DNA from: Nocardioides sp. Iso805N
GTDB lineage: Bacteria > Actinomycetota > Actinomycetes > Propionibacteriales > Nocardioidaceae
Reading direction: 5' to 3'
Assembly: GCF_000364605.1 (NCBI RefSeq)
Contig: NZ_KB822578.1
Location: forward strand, 372,001-436,000
Length of the DNA: 64,000 bases
Of this stretch, positions 41,701-49,466 are shown in pieces (position 1 is the stretch's first letter; each line of letters starts with the position of its first letter). Made by a program: the position numbers and the translations under genes. The notes under the pieces were generated by a model that had not been told where the DNA came from, did no database searches, and worked only from the letters and a program-made list of their open reading frames with translations.

Positions 41701-43214
41701 TGGACCTGTCGGTCTGGGCTGCGGCGCAGCCCGACAAGGCGGCGGTCGTGGACGCTGCAGGAGCAGTGCTCAGCTATGCCGACCTCGAGGCTCGCTCCAA
41801 CCGGATCGCTCACCTGTTCCGCTCGCTGGGGCTGCAGCCCGGTGACCACGTCGCGATCCTGTCGGAGAACCGGCTCGACCTGTTCCCGGTGGTGTGGGCG
41901 GCACAGCGCACCGGCCTGCTCTACACGCCGGTCAACTGGCACCTCACCGCAGGGGAGGCGGCCTACGTCGTCGAGAACTGTGGCGCCACCGTGACGATCG
42001 CCAGCGCGACGCTCGCCGATCTGGCGATGGCCCTGCCCGAGGTCGAGCACCGCTTCTGCTTCGGTGGGTCCATCCCGGGGCACGAGTCGCTCGAGGACCG
42101 GGTGCGAGGGTTGCCGGCCACCCCGGTCCCGGATCAGTGCGAGGGCTCTCCGATGCTCTACAGCTCGGGCACGACCGGCCGGCCCAAGGGCATCCTGCCG
42201 CCGCTTCCCGAGGCACCGTTCGGCACGGGACTCCGGTTCGACCACCTGATGCAAGCCAGCTTCGGCTTCACCGCCGACACCGTCTACCTCAGCCCGGGGC
42301 CGCTCTACCACGCTGCGCCGCTGGGTTGGAGCCTCGGCGCGATGCGCAGTGGCGGCACAGCGGTCATCATGGACCGGTTCGATGCGGAGGACGTGCTCCG
42401 CCTGGTCGAGCGTGACCGGGTGACGCATGCGCAGTTCGTTCCGACGATGCTCGTCCGGATGCTCAAACTGCCTGCCGACGTACGCGCCCGGTACGACCTG
42501 CAGAGCCTGCGCCTGGTCATCCACGCGGCGGCTCCGTGTCCGGTCGAGGTGAAGCGGGCCATGATCGACTGGCTCGGCCCCATCCTGATCGAGTTCTACG
42601 CCAGCAGCGAGGGCAACTGCTTCTTCAGCATCGACAGCGTCACGTGGCTCGCGCATCCTGGCTCGGTCGGCCGATCGGTCCTGGGCGAGGTCCATGTCTG
42701 CGACGAGTCCGGCGCCGAGCTTGCGACCGGCGAGGTCGGCCAGCTCTGGTTCAGCGGTGCGGCACCGTTCTCCTATCACGGTGATCCCGACAAGACCGCC
42801 GCGGCGTACGACGCCCGGGGCTGGTCGACACTGGGCGACCTCGGCCGGGTCGACGAGGAGGGCTTCCTCTATCTCGCCGACCGGCGCACCGACCTGATCA
42901 TCTCCGGAGGCGTGAACATCTATCCCCGCGAGGTCGAGGAGGCGCTCATCCTGCATCCGTCCGTCCTCGACGTCGCTGTCATCGGGGTTGCCGACGACGA
43001 GTTCGGTCAGCGTGTCCACGCCGTCGTCGCGCCCACGCCCGGCGTGGTGCCGGGCCCCGAGCTGGAGGCCGAGCTCGCCGCCCATGTGCGCCTGCACGTC
43101 GCCGGCTTCAAGGTCCCACGATCGTGGAGCTTCGAGGACGTCCCGCGTCTGCCCAGCGGGAAGATCCTGCGGCGGGTGCTGCTCGAGCGCTACCGCCCGA
43201 GCGCTGTCAGCTGA
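41700..43214 (+). CDS. AMP-forming acyl-CoA ligase (FadD-like) 2
   Basis: Second ANL-superfamily ligase, 504 residues. The P-loop is LYSSGTTGRPKGI, the core motif EFYASSEGNCFFS (ASSEG rather than the usual GxTE), the hinge GWSTLGDLGRVDEEGFLYL and the C-terminal Lys in PSGKILRR. The variant core is found among ligases acting on bulky, steroid-like acids. Its ATG shares a base with the stop of ligase 1. It ends the six-gene operon and converges on the LLM gene. Confidence 0.88.
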   Translation: MDLSVWAAAQPDKAAVVDAAGAVLSYADLEARSNRIAHLFRSLGLQPGDHVAILSENRLDLFPVVWAAQRTGLLYTPVNWHLTAGEAAYVVENCGATVTIASATLADLAMALPEVEHRFCFGGSIPGHESLEDRVRGLPATPVPDQCEGSPMLYSSGTTGRPKGILPPLPEAPFGTGLRFDHLMQASFGFTADTVYLSPGPLYHAAPLGWSLGAMRSGGTAVIMDRFDAEDVLRLVERDRVTHAQFVPTMLVRMLKLPADVRARYDLQSLRLVIHAAAPCPVEVKRAMIDWLGPILIEFYASSEGNCFFSIDSVTWLAHPGSVGRSVLGEVHVCDESGAELATGEVGQLWFSGAAPFSYHGDPDKTAAAYDARGWSTLGDLGRVDEEGFLYLADRRTDLIISGGVNIYPREVEEALILHPSVLDVAVIGVADDEFGQRVHAVVAPTPGVVPGPELEAELAAHVRLHVAGFKVPRSWSFEDVPRLPSGKILRRVLLERYRPSAVS

Positions 43215-43238
43215 CCGGGCTCTGAGCGAGGGACTGTC

Positions 43239-43254
43239 TCGACGAGCTCGTCGA
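43239..43254. terminator. 16-bp perfect palindrome between convergent genes
   Basis: TCGACGAGCTCGTCGA lies 25 bp after the ligase 2 stop, in a 111-bp convergent gap. It has no loop and no T-run, so a terminator role is only probable. Confidence 0.4.
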
Positions 43255-43325
43255 AGGATGCACCCACGGCGGCGCGGGCCGCTCTGATCGCTGCCTGGTG
43301 AGCGGAGCAGCAGCCCCGGCCGGCA

Positions 43326-44351
43326 CTACAGGACCAGCTCGGCCATCGTGCGCAGCACCGGCAGGTCGCCGGAGATCAGCAGGGTGGTCGCGGGCGACTC
43401 CTTCCATGCGTCGAGGTCGTCGCGGACCTTCTCCTTCGGGCCGATGAGGGACACCTCCTCGACCATCGCGGTGGTGATCGCCGCGATCGCGTCCTTCCTC
43501 CGACCGGCGAGGAAGAGCTCCTGGACGCGGGTGGCCTCGCGCTCGTAGCCCAGCCGAGCGAACTTCTCGGCATGGAAGTTCGCGCCCTTCGCGCCCATGC
43601 CGCCGATGTAGAGGGCGAGGGCCGGGCGCAGCCGATCGGCCGCGGCCTCGATGTCGTCGTCGATCGCGACGCTGGCCATCGGCAGGATCTCGAAGTCCTC
43701 GGCCGTACGTCGAGCGCCGGGCCTGGACCAACCGCGGCTCAGCTGCTCGAGCGCATCGTCCACCTGGCGCGGGGAGAACAGGATCGGCAGCCAGCCGTCG
43801 CCGATCTCCGCCACGAGCTCGACGTTGCGCGGCCCCTCCGCCGCCAGCAGGATCGGCGGCCCGGGTCGTCGGGGATGGGTGATCAGCCGCAGGGGCTTAC
43901 CGAGGCCCGCGCCGCCGGGGTGGGGGAGCGGGTAGTGCGGCCCGGCGCTGACGACCGGCTGGTCGCGCGCCAGGGTCTGCCGCACGATGTCGACGTACTC
44001 GCGGGTCCGTGCCAGCGGTCGGGGGAACGGTGCGCCGTACCAGCCCTCGACGATCTGGGGGCCAGAGACGCCGAGGCCGAGGGCGAAGCGCCCCTCGGAG
44101 AGGTGGTCCATCGTCATCGCCGCCATCGCCATGGCAGTCGGCGTCCGTGCCGAGACCTGGGCGATGCTCGTGCCCAGCCGCAGCCGGGTGGTGGCGCTGC
44201 CGTGCCAGGCGAGGGGCGTGAGGGCGTCGGAGCCGTAGGCCTCCGAGGTCCACGCCGAGTCATAGCCCATCGCCTCGACGGCCAGGAGAGTCGTGCGTAC
44301 GTCGTGGGGCGGGGTCGCACCCCAGTAGCCCAGGTGCCAGCCGAGCTTCAT
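43326..44351 (-). CDS. LLM-class F420-dependent oxidoreductase
   Basis: Luciferase-like protein of 341 residues. It shows GWHLGYWGATPPHDVRTTLLA, SARTPTAMAMAAMTMDHLSE, FALGLGVSGPQIVEGWYG and PPILLAAEGPRNVELVAEIG. It belongs to the F420-type group often found in mycobacterial and rhodococcal steroid/lipid clusters. ATG 44351 overlaps the stop of the enoyl-CoA hydratase gene (ATGA), so the two are co-expressed under the operator near 45.14 kb. It is the third LLM protein in the island; each may serve a separate redox step. Confidence 0.85.
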   Translation of the reverse strand: MKLGWHLGYWGATPPHDVRTTLLAVEAMGYDSAWTSEAYGSDALTPLAWHGSATTRLRLGTSIAQVSARTPTAMAMAAMTMDHLSEGRFALGLGVSGPQIVEGWYGAPFPRPLARTREYVDIVRQTLARDQPVVSAGPHYPLPHPGGAGLGKPLRLITHPRRPGPPILLAAEGPRNVELVAEIGDGWLPILFSPRQVDDALEQLSRGWSRPGARRTAEDFEILPMASVAIDDDIEAAADRLRPALALYIGGMGAKGANFHAEKFARLGYEREATRVQELFLAGRRKDAIAAITTAMVEEVSLIGPKEKVRDDLDAWKESPATTLLISGDLPVLRTMAELVL

Positions 44352-45118
44352 CGGACACCCGGGTCGCTCGCATGGGCGCGCTCCACGACCTGGTCGCGCC
44401 GGGAGGTGATCGTCGCGGCGGTGGCGCCGTGGAATCCGCCGCGGGCGGCGTGGTCGTAGTGCTCTCGCAGCGCCTGGTCGGCGGGGAGTCCGTCGTTCTC
44501 CCGCCAGTCCTGGCGCAGTGCTGTCACCATCCCGGCGTCCTGCTCGGCGATCGCCGCCGCGAGCCGCCGGGCCGTCGGCAGCAGCTCGTCATGGGGCACG
44601 ACATGGTTGACCAGGCCGATCCGGAGCGCGGTGTCCGTATCGATGAAGTTGCCGGTCAGGGACAGCTCGCGGGCCCAGGCCGACCCGACCCGTCGGGGGA
44701 GCTGCACTGCGACGGGGCCCGGGTAGACGCCGACCCGCAGATGAGTGTCTGCGAAGCTCGCGCGCTCGGAGGCGACGATGAAGTCGCAGGCCAACGCGAG
44801 CTCGAGGCCGCCAGTCACGGCGGCGCCGTTGACCGCTGCGATGATGGGCACGCGCGAGGCGGCCGCCGTCGCGATGAACGGGGGGATGTCGATGATCCGT
44901 TCGACGCCCGGATCACGCAGGTCCAGGCCAGCGCAGAAGGCCGGGTCGGCGCCGGTCAGCACGATCGCCCGGGCGCTTTGCGCTTCCTCGAGTGCTCGGC
45001 ACGTCGCGGCCGCGAGAGCCGCGTTCATCGCGTTGCGCCGGGTGGGTCGATCGAGAGTGATGACGACGACGTCACCGTCCTGCTCGATCCTGATCAAGCG
45101 GTCCTGGTCGGGTGCCAT
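44348..45118 (-). CDS. Enoyl-CoA hydratase/isomerase family protein
   Basis: Crotonase-fold protein of 256 residues. The oxyanion segments are AFCAGLDLRD and NGAAVTGGLELALACD. The first catalytic Glu is kept (GGLELAL), but the position of the second reads FADTHLRVGVYPG, with Thr-His where hydratases have Pro-Glu. It may therefore be an isomerase, hydrolase or ring-cleaving crotonase rather than a hydratase. ATG 45118 follows GAAGGAGG. First gene of a two-gene operon with the LLM oxidoreductase. Confidence 0.86.
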   Translation of the reverse strand: MAPDQDRLIRIEQDGDVVVITLDRPTRRNAMNAALAAATCRALEEAQSARAIVLTGADPAFCAGLDLRDPGVERIIDIPPFIATAAASRVPIIAAVNGAAVTGGLELALACDFIVASERASFADTHLRVGVYPGPVAVQLPRRVGSAWARELSLTGNFIDTDTALRIGLVNHVVPHDELLPTARRLAAAIAEQDAGMVTALRQDWRENDGLPADQALREHYDHAARGGFHGATAATITSRRDQVVERAHASDPGVR

Positions 45119-45133
45119 CACGCCTCCTTCAAA

Positions 45134-45147
45134 TAGCACTACTGTCA
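45134..45147 (-). promoter_or_regulatory. TGAC-box operator, site 13 (hydratase/LLM operon)
   Basis: TAGCA-CTAC-TGTCA followed by GAT; the right half is full, the left three of five. It starts 15 bp upstream of the hydratase ATG. Confidence 0.45.
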
Positions 45148-45226
45148 GATCACCCGGCCGAGGGGAGTGCCTTGGTGTCGCTGCGGCGCCTGCGGTGCTG
45201 GTGGCTGCCCGGCTGGCCGGGCCTGA

Positions 45227-45553
45227 TCAGGGTGTGGCTTCGTGGGCCTCGAGGCCGGCGACGTAGGGGGCATCCTTCTCGATCAGGCCGAGCTTGGCGG
45301 CGCCGCCCGGGCTGCCGAGGTCGTCGAAGAACGCCGCATTGGCCGCGGTGAACGCCGCCATCGGCGCTGGGACGTCATCCTCGTAGGCGATGGCCTCGAC
45401 GGGGCAGACCGGCTCGCAGGCCCCGCAGTCGACGCATTCGTCCGGGTGGATGTAGAGCATGCGTGCGCCCTCATAGATGCAGTCCACGGGGCACTCGTCG
45501 ACACAGGCGCGGTCTTTGACGTCGACGCAGGGTTGGCTGATGACGTAGGTCAC
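45227..45553 (-). CDS. fdxA: 7Fe-type ferredoxin
   Basis: Ferredoxin of 108 residues with eight cysteines at 9, 17, 21, 25, 40, 43, 46 and 50. The second set, [12 protein letters not shown], is a classical 4Fe-4S ligand motif and the first can form a 3Fe-4S or 4Fe-4S cluster. The length and the roughly 50-residue C-terminal extension fit actinobacterial 7Fe ferredoxins. ATG 45553 lacks a ribosome-binding site; TAGAGT on the minus strand is a plausible -10. The TGAC-box just upstream places it with the island, probably to accept electrons from the 2-oxoacid oxidoreductase (3.9-7.0 kb) or to feed an oxygenase encoded elsewhere. Confidence 0.9.
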   Translation of the reverse strand: MTYVISQPCVDVKDRACVDECPVDCIYEGARMLYIHPDECVDCGACEPVCPVEAIAYEDDVPAPMAAFTAANAAFFDDLGSPGGAAKLGLIEKDAPYVAGLEAHEATP

Positions 45554-45575
45554 GGACGTGACTCTAGATCAAAAG

Positions 45576-45589
45576 TGACATCACTGCCA
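45576..45589 (-). promoter_or_regulatory. TGAC-box operator, site 14 (ferredoxin gene)
   Basis: TGACA-TCAC-TGCCA followed by GATGTG, nine of ten arm positions matching, 23 bp upstream of the ferredoxin ATG around its presumed -35. It is the last site toward the right end of the island. Confidence 0.58.
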
Positions 45590-45658
45590 GATGTGGGCCA
45601 TTTGCTGCGTTGCTCGCCGTGCGCGCTCGACGCATGGCCAAGGTCACATCGCTCTATC

Positions 45659-45687
45659 CGGAATCATGGTTCCGAATCGGCTAGACT
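45659..45687 (+). promoter_or_regulatory. MFS gene promoter with inverted repeat
   Basis: CGGAA-N6-TTCCG at 45659-45674 overlaps the -35 position of a promoter whose -10 is TAGACT (45682-45687), 33 bp before ATG 45721. It could be the target of the TetR encoded at 47.4 kb. Confidence 0.45.
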
Positions 45688-45720
45688 TGCGCAGTCAGAT
45701 CCCGTTCGGAAGGAACCTCG

Positions 45721-47187
45721 ATGGCCTTGGCAGGTCGGCGTCCGCATCATCAAGTCACCTTCGCGGTGTTGGCGCTGGGGGTGGGGGCGTATGCGTTGCT
45801 CCAGTCCCTGGTGACGCCGGTGCTGACCACCGTGCAGGCGGAGCTGCACACCACGCAGAGCGCAGCGACCTGGGTGTTGACGGCGTACTTGCTCTCGGCG
45901 TCGATCTTCACCCCGATCATGGGTCGGCTCGGTGACATGATCGGCAAGGAACGTGTGTTCGTCGCGGCCCTCATCGCACTGGCGGCCGGATCTTTGCTGG
46001 CCGCGCTGGCGTCCTCGATCACCGTGATGATCGTGGCCCGGGTCATCCAGGGGATCGGGGGCGGTGTGCTGCCGCTGGCCTTCGGGATCATCCGGGACGA
46101 GTTCCCCCGTGATCGGATCACGGGCGCGGTGGGAGCGATCGCTTCGCTGAGCGCGGTCGGCGCAGGGCTGGGCATCGTCCTGGCCGGCCCGATCGTGAAC
46201 GCGCTGGACTGGCACTGGCTGTTCTGGATCCCGATGGTGATCACGATCATCGCGGCCGTGGCCGCCGTGCTGTTCGTGCCGGAGTCGCCGGTCCGTACGC
46301 CGGGTCGGATCAGCCCGCTTCCGGCCATCCTGCTCTCCGGCTGGCTGGTCGCGCTGCTCGTCGCGCTCAGCGAGGCACCGGACTGGGGCTGGGGCTCCGC
46401 GAAGGTGATCGGGCTGCTGGTTGCTGCGGTCGTCCTCGCGGCGGCGTGGATCTGGTCTGAGCAGCACTCGACGACCCCGTTGATCGACATGCGCATGATG
46501 CGGCTGACGGCGGTGTGGACCAACAACCTGGTCGCCCTGCTGATCGGCGTGGGGATGTATGCCACCTTCGCCTTCCTGCCGGAGTTCGTGCAGACCCCGA
46601 GCGACACCGGCTATGGCTTCGGTGCGAGCATCACCCAATCGGGCCTGATGCTGCTGCCGTCTTCGATCACGATGTTCGTGGTGGCGATGTTCGCCGGCCG
46701 GATGGCCCAGCGGGTCGGCGGCAAGGTGCTGGTCATCGCCGGGTGCGGCATCGGAGTCCTGGCCATGGCCATCCTCGCGTTCGCGCACGGTGAGAAGTGG
46801 GAGATCTACCTGGCGACAGCGGTGATGGGGGTCGGGTTCGGCCTGGCGTTCTCCGCGATGTCGGGCCTGATCGTCGCCGCGGTGCCGCCGGAGCAGACGG
46901 GTGTGGCCTCGGGTATGAACGCCAACATCCGGACCATCGGCGGCAGCATCGGCTCGGCACTCATGGCCAGCATCGTCACCTCGCAGATCGCCGCTGACGG
47001 CCTTCCGAAGGAGTCGGGCTACAGCGCAGGCTTCGCGATGCTCGGCGGTGGCCTTCTGCTCGCCGCCGTCGCCGGCCTGCTGATCCCGCAGCTGCGGGTG
47101 CGCCCTGCCCACGACGACACCGACGCTCCTCACCCCGAGCTCGCCATGGTGGCCGGCGGCACGCTGGTCGGAGACGAGAGCGAGTAG
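45721..47187 (+). CDS. MFS transporter, DHA2-type (14-TM drug/solute exporter)
   Basis: Membrane transporter of 488 residues, with about 14 hydrophobic segments. It has the MFS motif A region GRLGDMIGKERVFVAAL and the motif C-like AIASLSAVGAGLGIVLAGPI. The DHA2 branch exchanges protons for drugs or metabolites. ATG 45721 follows AAGGAA. A strong terminator and a TetR gene follow. It may export a toxic acid or intermediate, but it lies outside the TGAC-box regulon and could be an unrelated efflux pump. Confidence 0.88.
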   Translation: MALAGRRPHHQVTFAVLALGVGAYALLQSLVTPVLTTVQAELHTTQSAATWVLTAYLLSASIFTPIMGRLGDMIGKERVFVAALIALAAGSLLAALASSITVMIVARVIQGIGGGVLPLAFGIIRDEFPRDRITGAVGAIASLSAVGAGLGIVLAGPIVNALDWHWLFWIPMVITIIAAVAAVLFVPESPVRTPGRISPLPAILLSGWLVALLVALSEAPDWGWGSAKVIGLLVAAVVLAAAWIWSEQHSTTPLIDMRMMRLTAVWTNNLVALLIGVGMYATFAFLPEFVQTPSDTGYGFGASITQSGLMLLPSSITMFVVAMFAGRMAQRVGGKVLVIAGCGIGVLAMAILAFAHGEKWEIYLATAVMGVGFGLAFSAMSGLIVAAVPPEQTGVASGMNANIRTIGGSIGSALMASIVTSQIAADGLPKESGYSAGFAMLGGGLLLAAVAGLLIPQLRVRPAHDDTDAPHPELAMVAGGTLVGDESE

Positions 47188-47206
47188 CGGCCGTCCGCCC
47201 CGGAAC

Positions 47207-47254
47207 GGGCGGCCCGGTGCCCGTCGTCGACGTCGACGGGGCACCGGGCCGCCC
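47207..47254. terminator. Long terminator hairpin after MFS gene
   Basis: A stem of about 20 bp with a single bulged G (arms start GGGCGGCCCGGTG and end CACCGGGCCGCCC) and a loop of about 6 nt, starting 20 bp past the MFS stop. Confidence 0.75.
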
Positions 47255-47382
47255 GGCACGCACCTCGCGGCGTCGGCTTCGCTCGAAGCAGGCCAGCCGG
47301 TCCAGCGCGCCGCCGCCTCGCGATGCACGCACGCTGAGAAGCAGCGCCCGGGACTCCGACGACGCGACACTAGGATCGCACC

Positions 47383-48078
47383 GTGCCTGAGACTGTGCCT
47401 GCCACCGCGCCTGCCACCGCGCCTGGGACGAGGCCGTCGGGACGCGCGCCGCGCCGCGACGCGATCCGCAATGACGCCCGGGTCTTGGAGGCGGCTCGTG
47501 AAGTGCTCGCGGAGTCGGGGCCCCAGGCCAGCATGGAGGAGATCGCCGCGCGCGCCGGGGTCGGGGTCGGAACGATCTACCGGCGCTTCGCCAGCAAGGA
47601 CGCTCTGATCGATGCCCTGGTCGGCCTGGTCGTCGACGAGCTGGCGGAGGCCGCCGACCGTGCGCTCGCCGATTCCGGGGGAGCGGGGCTGCAGAGCCTC
47701 CTGGTGGCGTTGGGCGAGTCGTTCGCGGCTCATCGCCGCTACGCCGGGCTGATGTTCGGTCGCGGAGACGAGGGCGGCGCCGAGCGCATTCGGGGTCGTA
47801 TCGAGGAGCTCACGCGTCGTTCGGTCGAGGCGGGCGTCCTCAGCCCCGACACCACTGCCGGTGACGTGATGGCGCTGGTCTGGAGCCTGCGGGCCCTGGC
47901 CGAGATGACCAGCGACATCGCGCCCGATGCCTGGCGGCGCCATCTCGACATCCATCTCGCCGGCCTGTCCACGCCGGGCTCCCTCAGCCGCGAGCCGGCC
48001 ATGAGCGCGGATCAGATCAGGCGGATCTCAGCCGTCCCGACCGCGGACAGCCGCGCACCGGGTCCTCTCGAGGCTTGA
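47383..48078 (+). CDS. TetR-family regulator
   Basis: TetR protein of 231 residues. After a Pro/Ala/Thr-rich head (PATAPATAPG) the DNA-binding domain runs about 28-75 with SMEEIAARAGVGVGTIYRRFASK. GTG 47383 lies exactly 7 nt after a TAGGAT -10 (47371-47376), a leaderless arrangement. It stands downstream of the MFS gene and is likely its regulator, with the CGGAA/TTCCG repeat at 45.66 kb as a possible target. The truncated lutB follows directly. Confidence 0.85.
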   Translation: MPETVPATAPATAPGTRPSGRAPRRDAIRNDARVLEAAREVLAESGPQASMEEIAARAGVGVGTIYRRFASKDALIDALVGLVVDELAEAADRALADSGGAGLQSLLVALGESFAAHRRYAGLMFGRGDEGGAERIRGRIEELTRRSVEAGVLSPDTTAGDVMALVWSLRALAEMTSDIAPDAWRRHLDIHLAGLSTPGSLSREPAMSADQIRRISAVPTADSRAPGPLEA

Positions 48079-48121
48079 CCCTTCGCGTCGAGGACCAGGC
48101 CGTCCGACCCCGGGCGAGCGG

Positions 48122-48763
48122 ATGAACCCCTACACCTCGACCTGGTCCGGCGTCACCCCGGGCGACGGTCCGCAGGAGGTGCACGTGGTCCTGCTCGACA
48201 ACGGCCGCACCCGTGCGCTGGCCGACCAGGTCGGCCGCCAGGCGCTGCGGTGCATCCGCTGCTCGGCCTGCCTCAACGTCTGCCCTGTCTACGAGCGCAC
48301 CGGTGGGCACGCCTACGGCTCGGTCTATCCCGGCCCGATCGGTGCCATCCTCAACCCGCTGCTGCGTGGGGTGGGGCACGACGAGCAGGTCGACTCGCTG
48401 CCCTACGCCTCCTCCCTGTGCGGTGCCTGCTTCGAGGCGTGCCCGGTGCGCATCGACATTCCCTCGGTGCTGGTCGACCAGCGCGCGAAAGTGGTCGACG
48501 CCCGTCGCGGGCACAGGCCGTCGGGCCACACGGCGGAGGCGCTCGCCTTCAAGGGTGCCGCGGTCGCGCTCTCGGACGCCCGCAAGCTCGGCTTCGGCGA
48601 GCGGTTCACCCGGGTCGGTCTCGGGGCGGCGCGCCGGCTCGGATCGCTGCCGGGCCTGAGCAAGTGGGCAGGCGCCCGCGACCTGCCGCCGGCGCCGCCG
48701 GAGTCCTTCCGGGCCTGGTGGAGTCGCACAGACGGCGGTCGGTCGGAAGGAGAGGGACGATGA
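48122..48763 (+). pseudogene. lutB: lutB remnant: iron-sulfur C-terminal half only
   Basis: The 213-residue frame matches only the C-terminal half of LutB, an iron-sulfur subunit of the LutABC L-lactate oxidation complex (normally about 480-500 aa). Present are MNPYTSTWSGVTPGDGPQEV, the first cluster CIRCSACLNVCP and the second CGACFEACP. The N-terminal LUD domain is missing. Conservation with full-length LutB still includes the three preceding residues (GER), then stops, so the left break lies at about 48.11 kb, just after the TetR gene. No lutA is seen. The remaining frame is intact and coupled to lutC, so a short ferredoxin-like product may still be made. Confidence 0.75.
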
Positions 48764-49371
48764 GCGCGCGAGCGGAGATCCTGGCCCGGGTCCGGTCGGC
48801 CCTGGCCGACGTCACCGAGGTGCCGCCGGTGCCGCCGGCGCCTCGACGGACCCCTGTCGAAGACGTCGTGGAGCACTTCGCCGAACGGGTGGCCGACTAT
48901 CGCGCCACCGTCGTGAGGAGTACGCCGCAGGACCTCGCCTCGGCCGTGGCCGCGGCGCTGCCCGACGGCGCCTCGGTCGTGGTCCCCGCTGACCTGGCGG
49001 TGAGCGTGCCCGGAGCCACCGTAGACGACGGCACCCTGACGGCCGGCGAGCTGGATCGCATCGACGCGGTCGTCACGCTCGCGGCTGTCGGCATCGCCGA
49101 GACCGGCACCATCGTGCTCGACCACGGGCCCGGCCAGGGGCGTCGTGCGATCACGCTGGTGCCTGACACGCACATCTGCATCGTCACTGCCGAGCAGGTG
49201 GTCCTCGACGTACCTGACGCGGTGGGGCTGCTCGGCCCCAGCGTGCGTCAGGGCCGACCGCTGACGTGGATCAGCGGTCCCTCGGCGACCAGCGACATCG
49301 AGCTGAGCCGGGTCGAGGGCGTGCACGGCCCGCGGAACCTGCACGTGATCATCGTCGGGCCGGCCGCCTAG
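48760..49371 (+). CDS. lutC: LutC-like LUD-domain protein
   Basis: LutC homologue of 203 residues, normal family length, one of three subunits of the LutABC L-lactate oxidation system. The LUD fold is seen in VVVPADLAVSVPGATVDDG, AVGIAETGTIVLDHGPGQGR, VPDTHICIV and SGPSATSDIELSRVEGVHGP. ATG 48760 follows GAAGGAGAGGG and overlaps the lutB stop (ATGA). With lutA absent and lutB truncated here, the complex cannot be built from this locus, so the gene is probably a relic or supplies a complex encoded elsewhere. Confidence 0.88.
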   Translation: MSARAEILARVRSALADVTEVPPVPPAPRRTPVEDVVEHFAERVADYRATVVRSTPQDLASAVAAALPDGASVVVPADLAVSVPGATVDDGTLTAGELDRIDAVVTLAAVGIAETGTIVLDHGPGQGRRAITLVPDTHICIVTAEQVVLDVPDAVGLLGPSVRQGRPLTWISGPSATSDIELSRVEGVHGPRNLHVIIVGPAA

Positions 49372-49466
49372 CGCAGGCGGTCGCCTGACGGGACTGCGGC
49401 CGGTCGCGCGTCGACCGCGCCGTTGCTCCCGGTCCGGGGCGGGCGCCGAGGTCCTACAGTGGGCCC

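Noticed and set aside
45664-47955. 763-codon minus-strand frame opposite the MFS and TetR genes
   Set aside because: Runs through a promoter, a terminator and two real genes; the translation has no recognisable domain.
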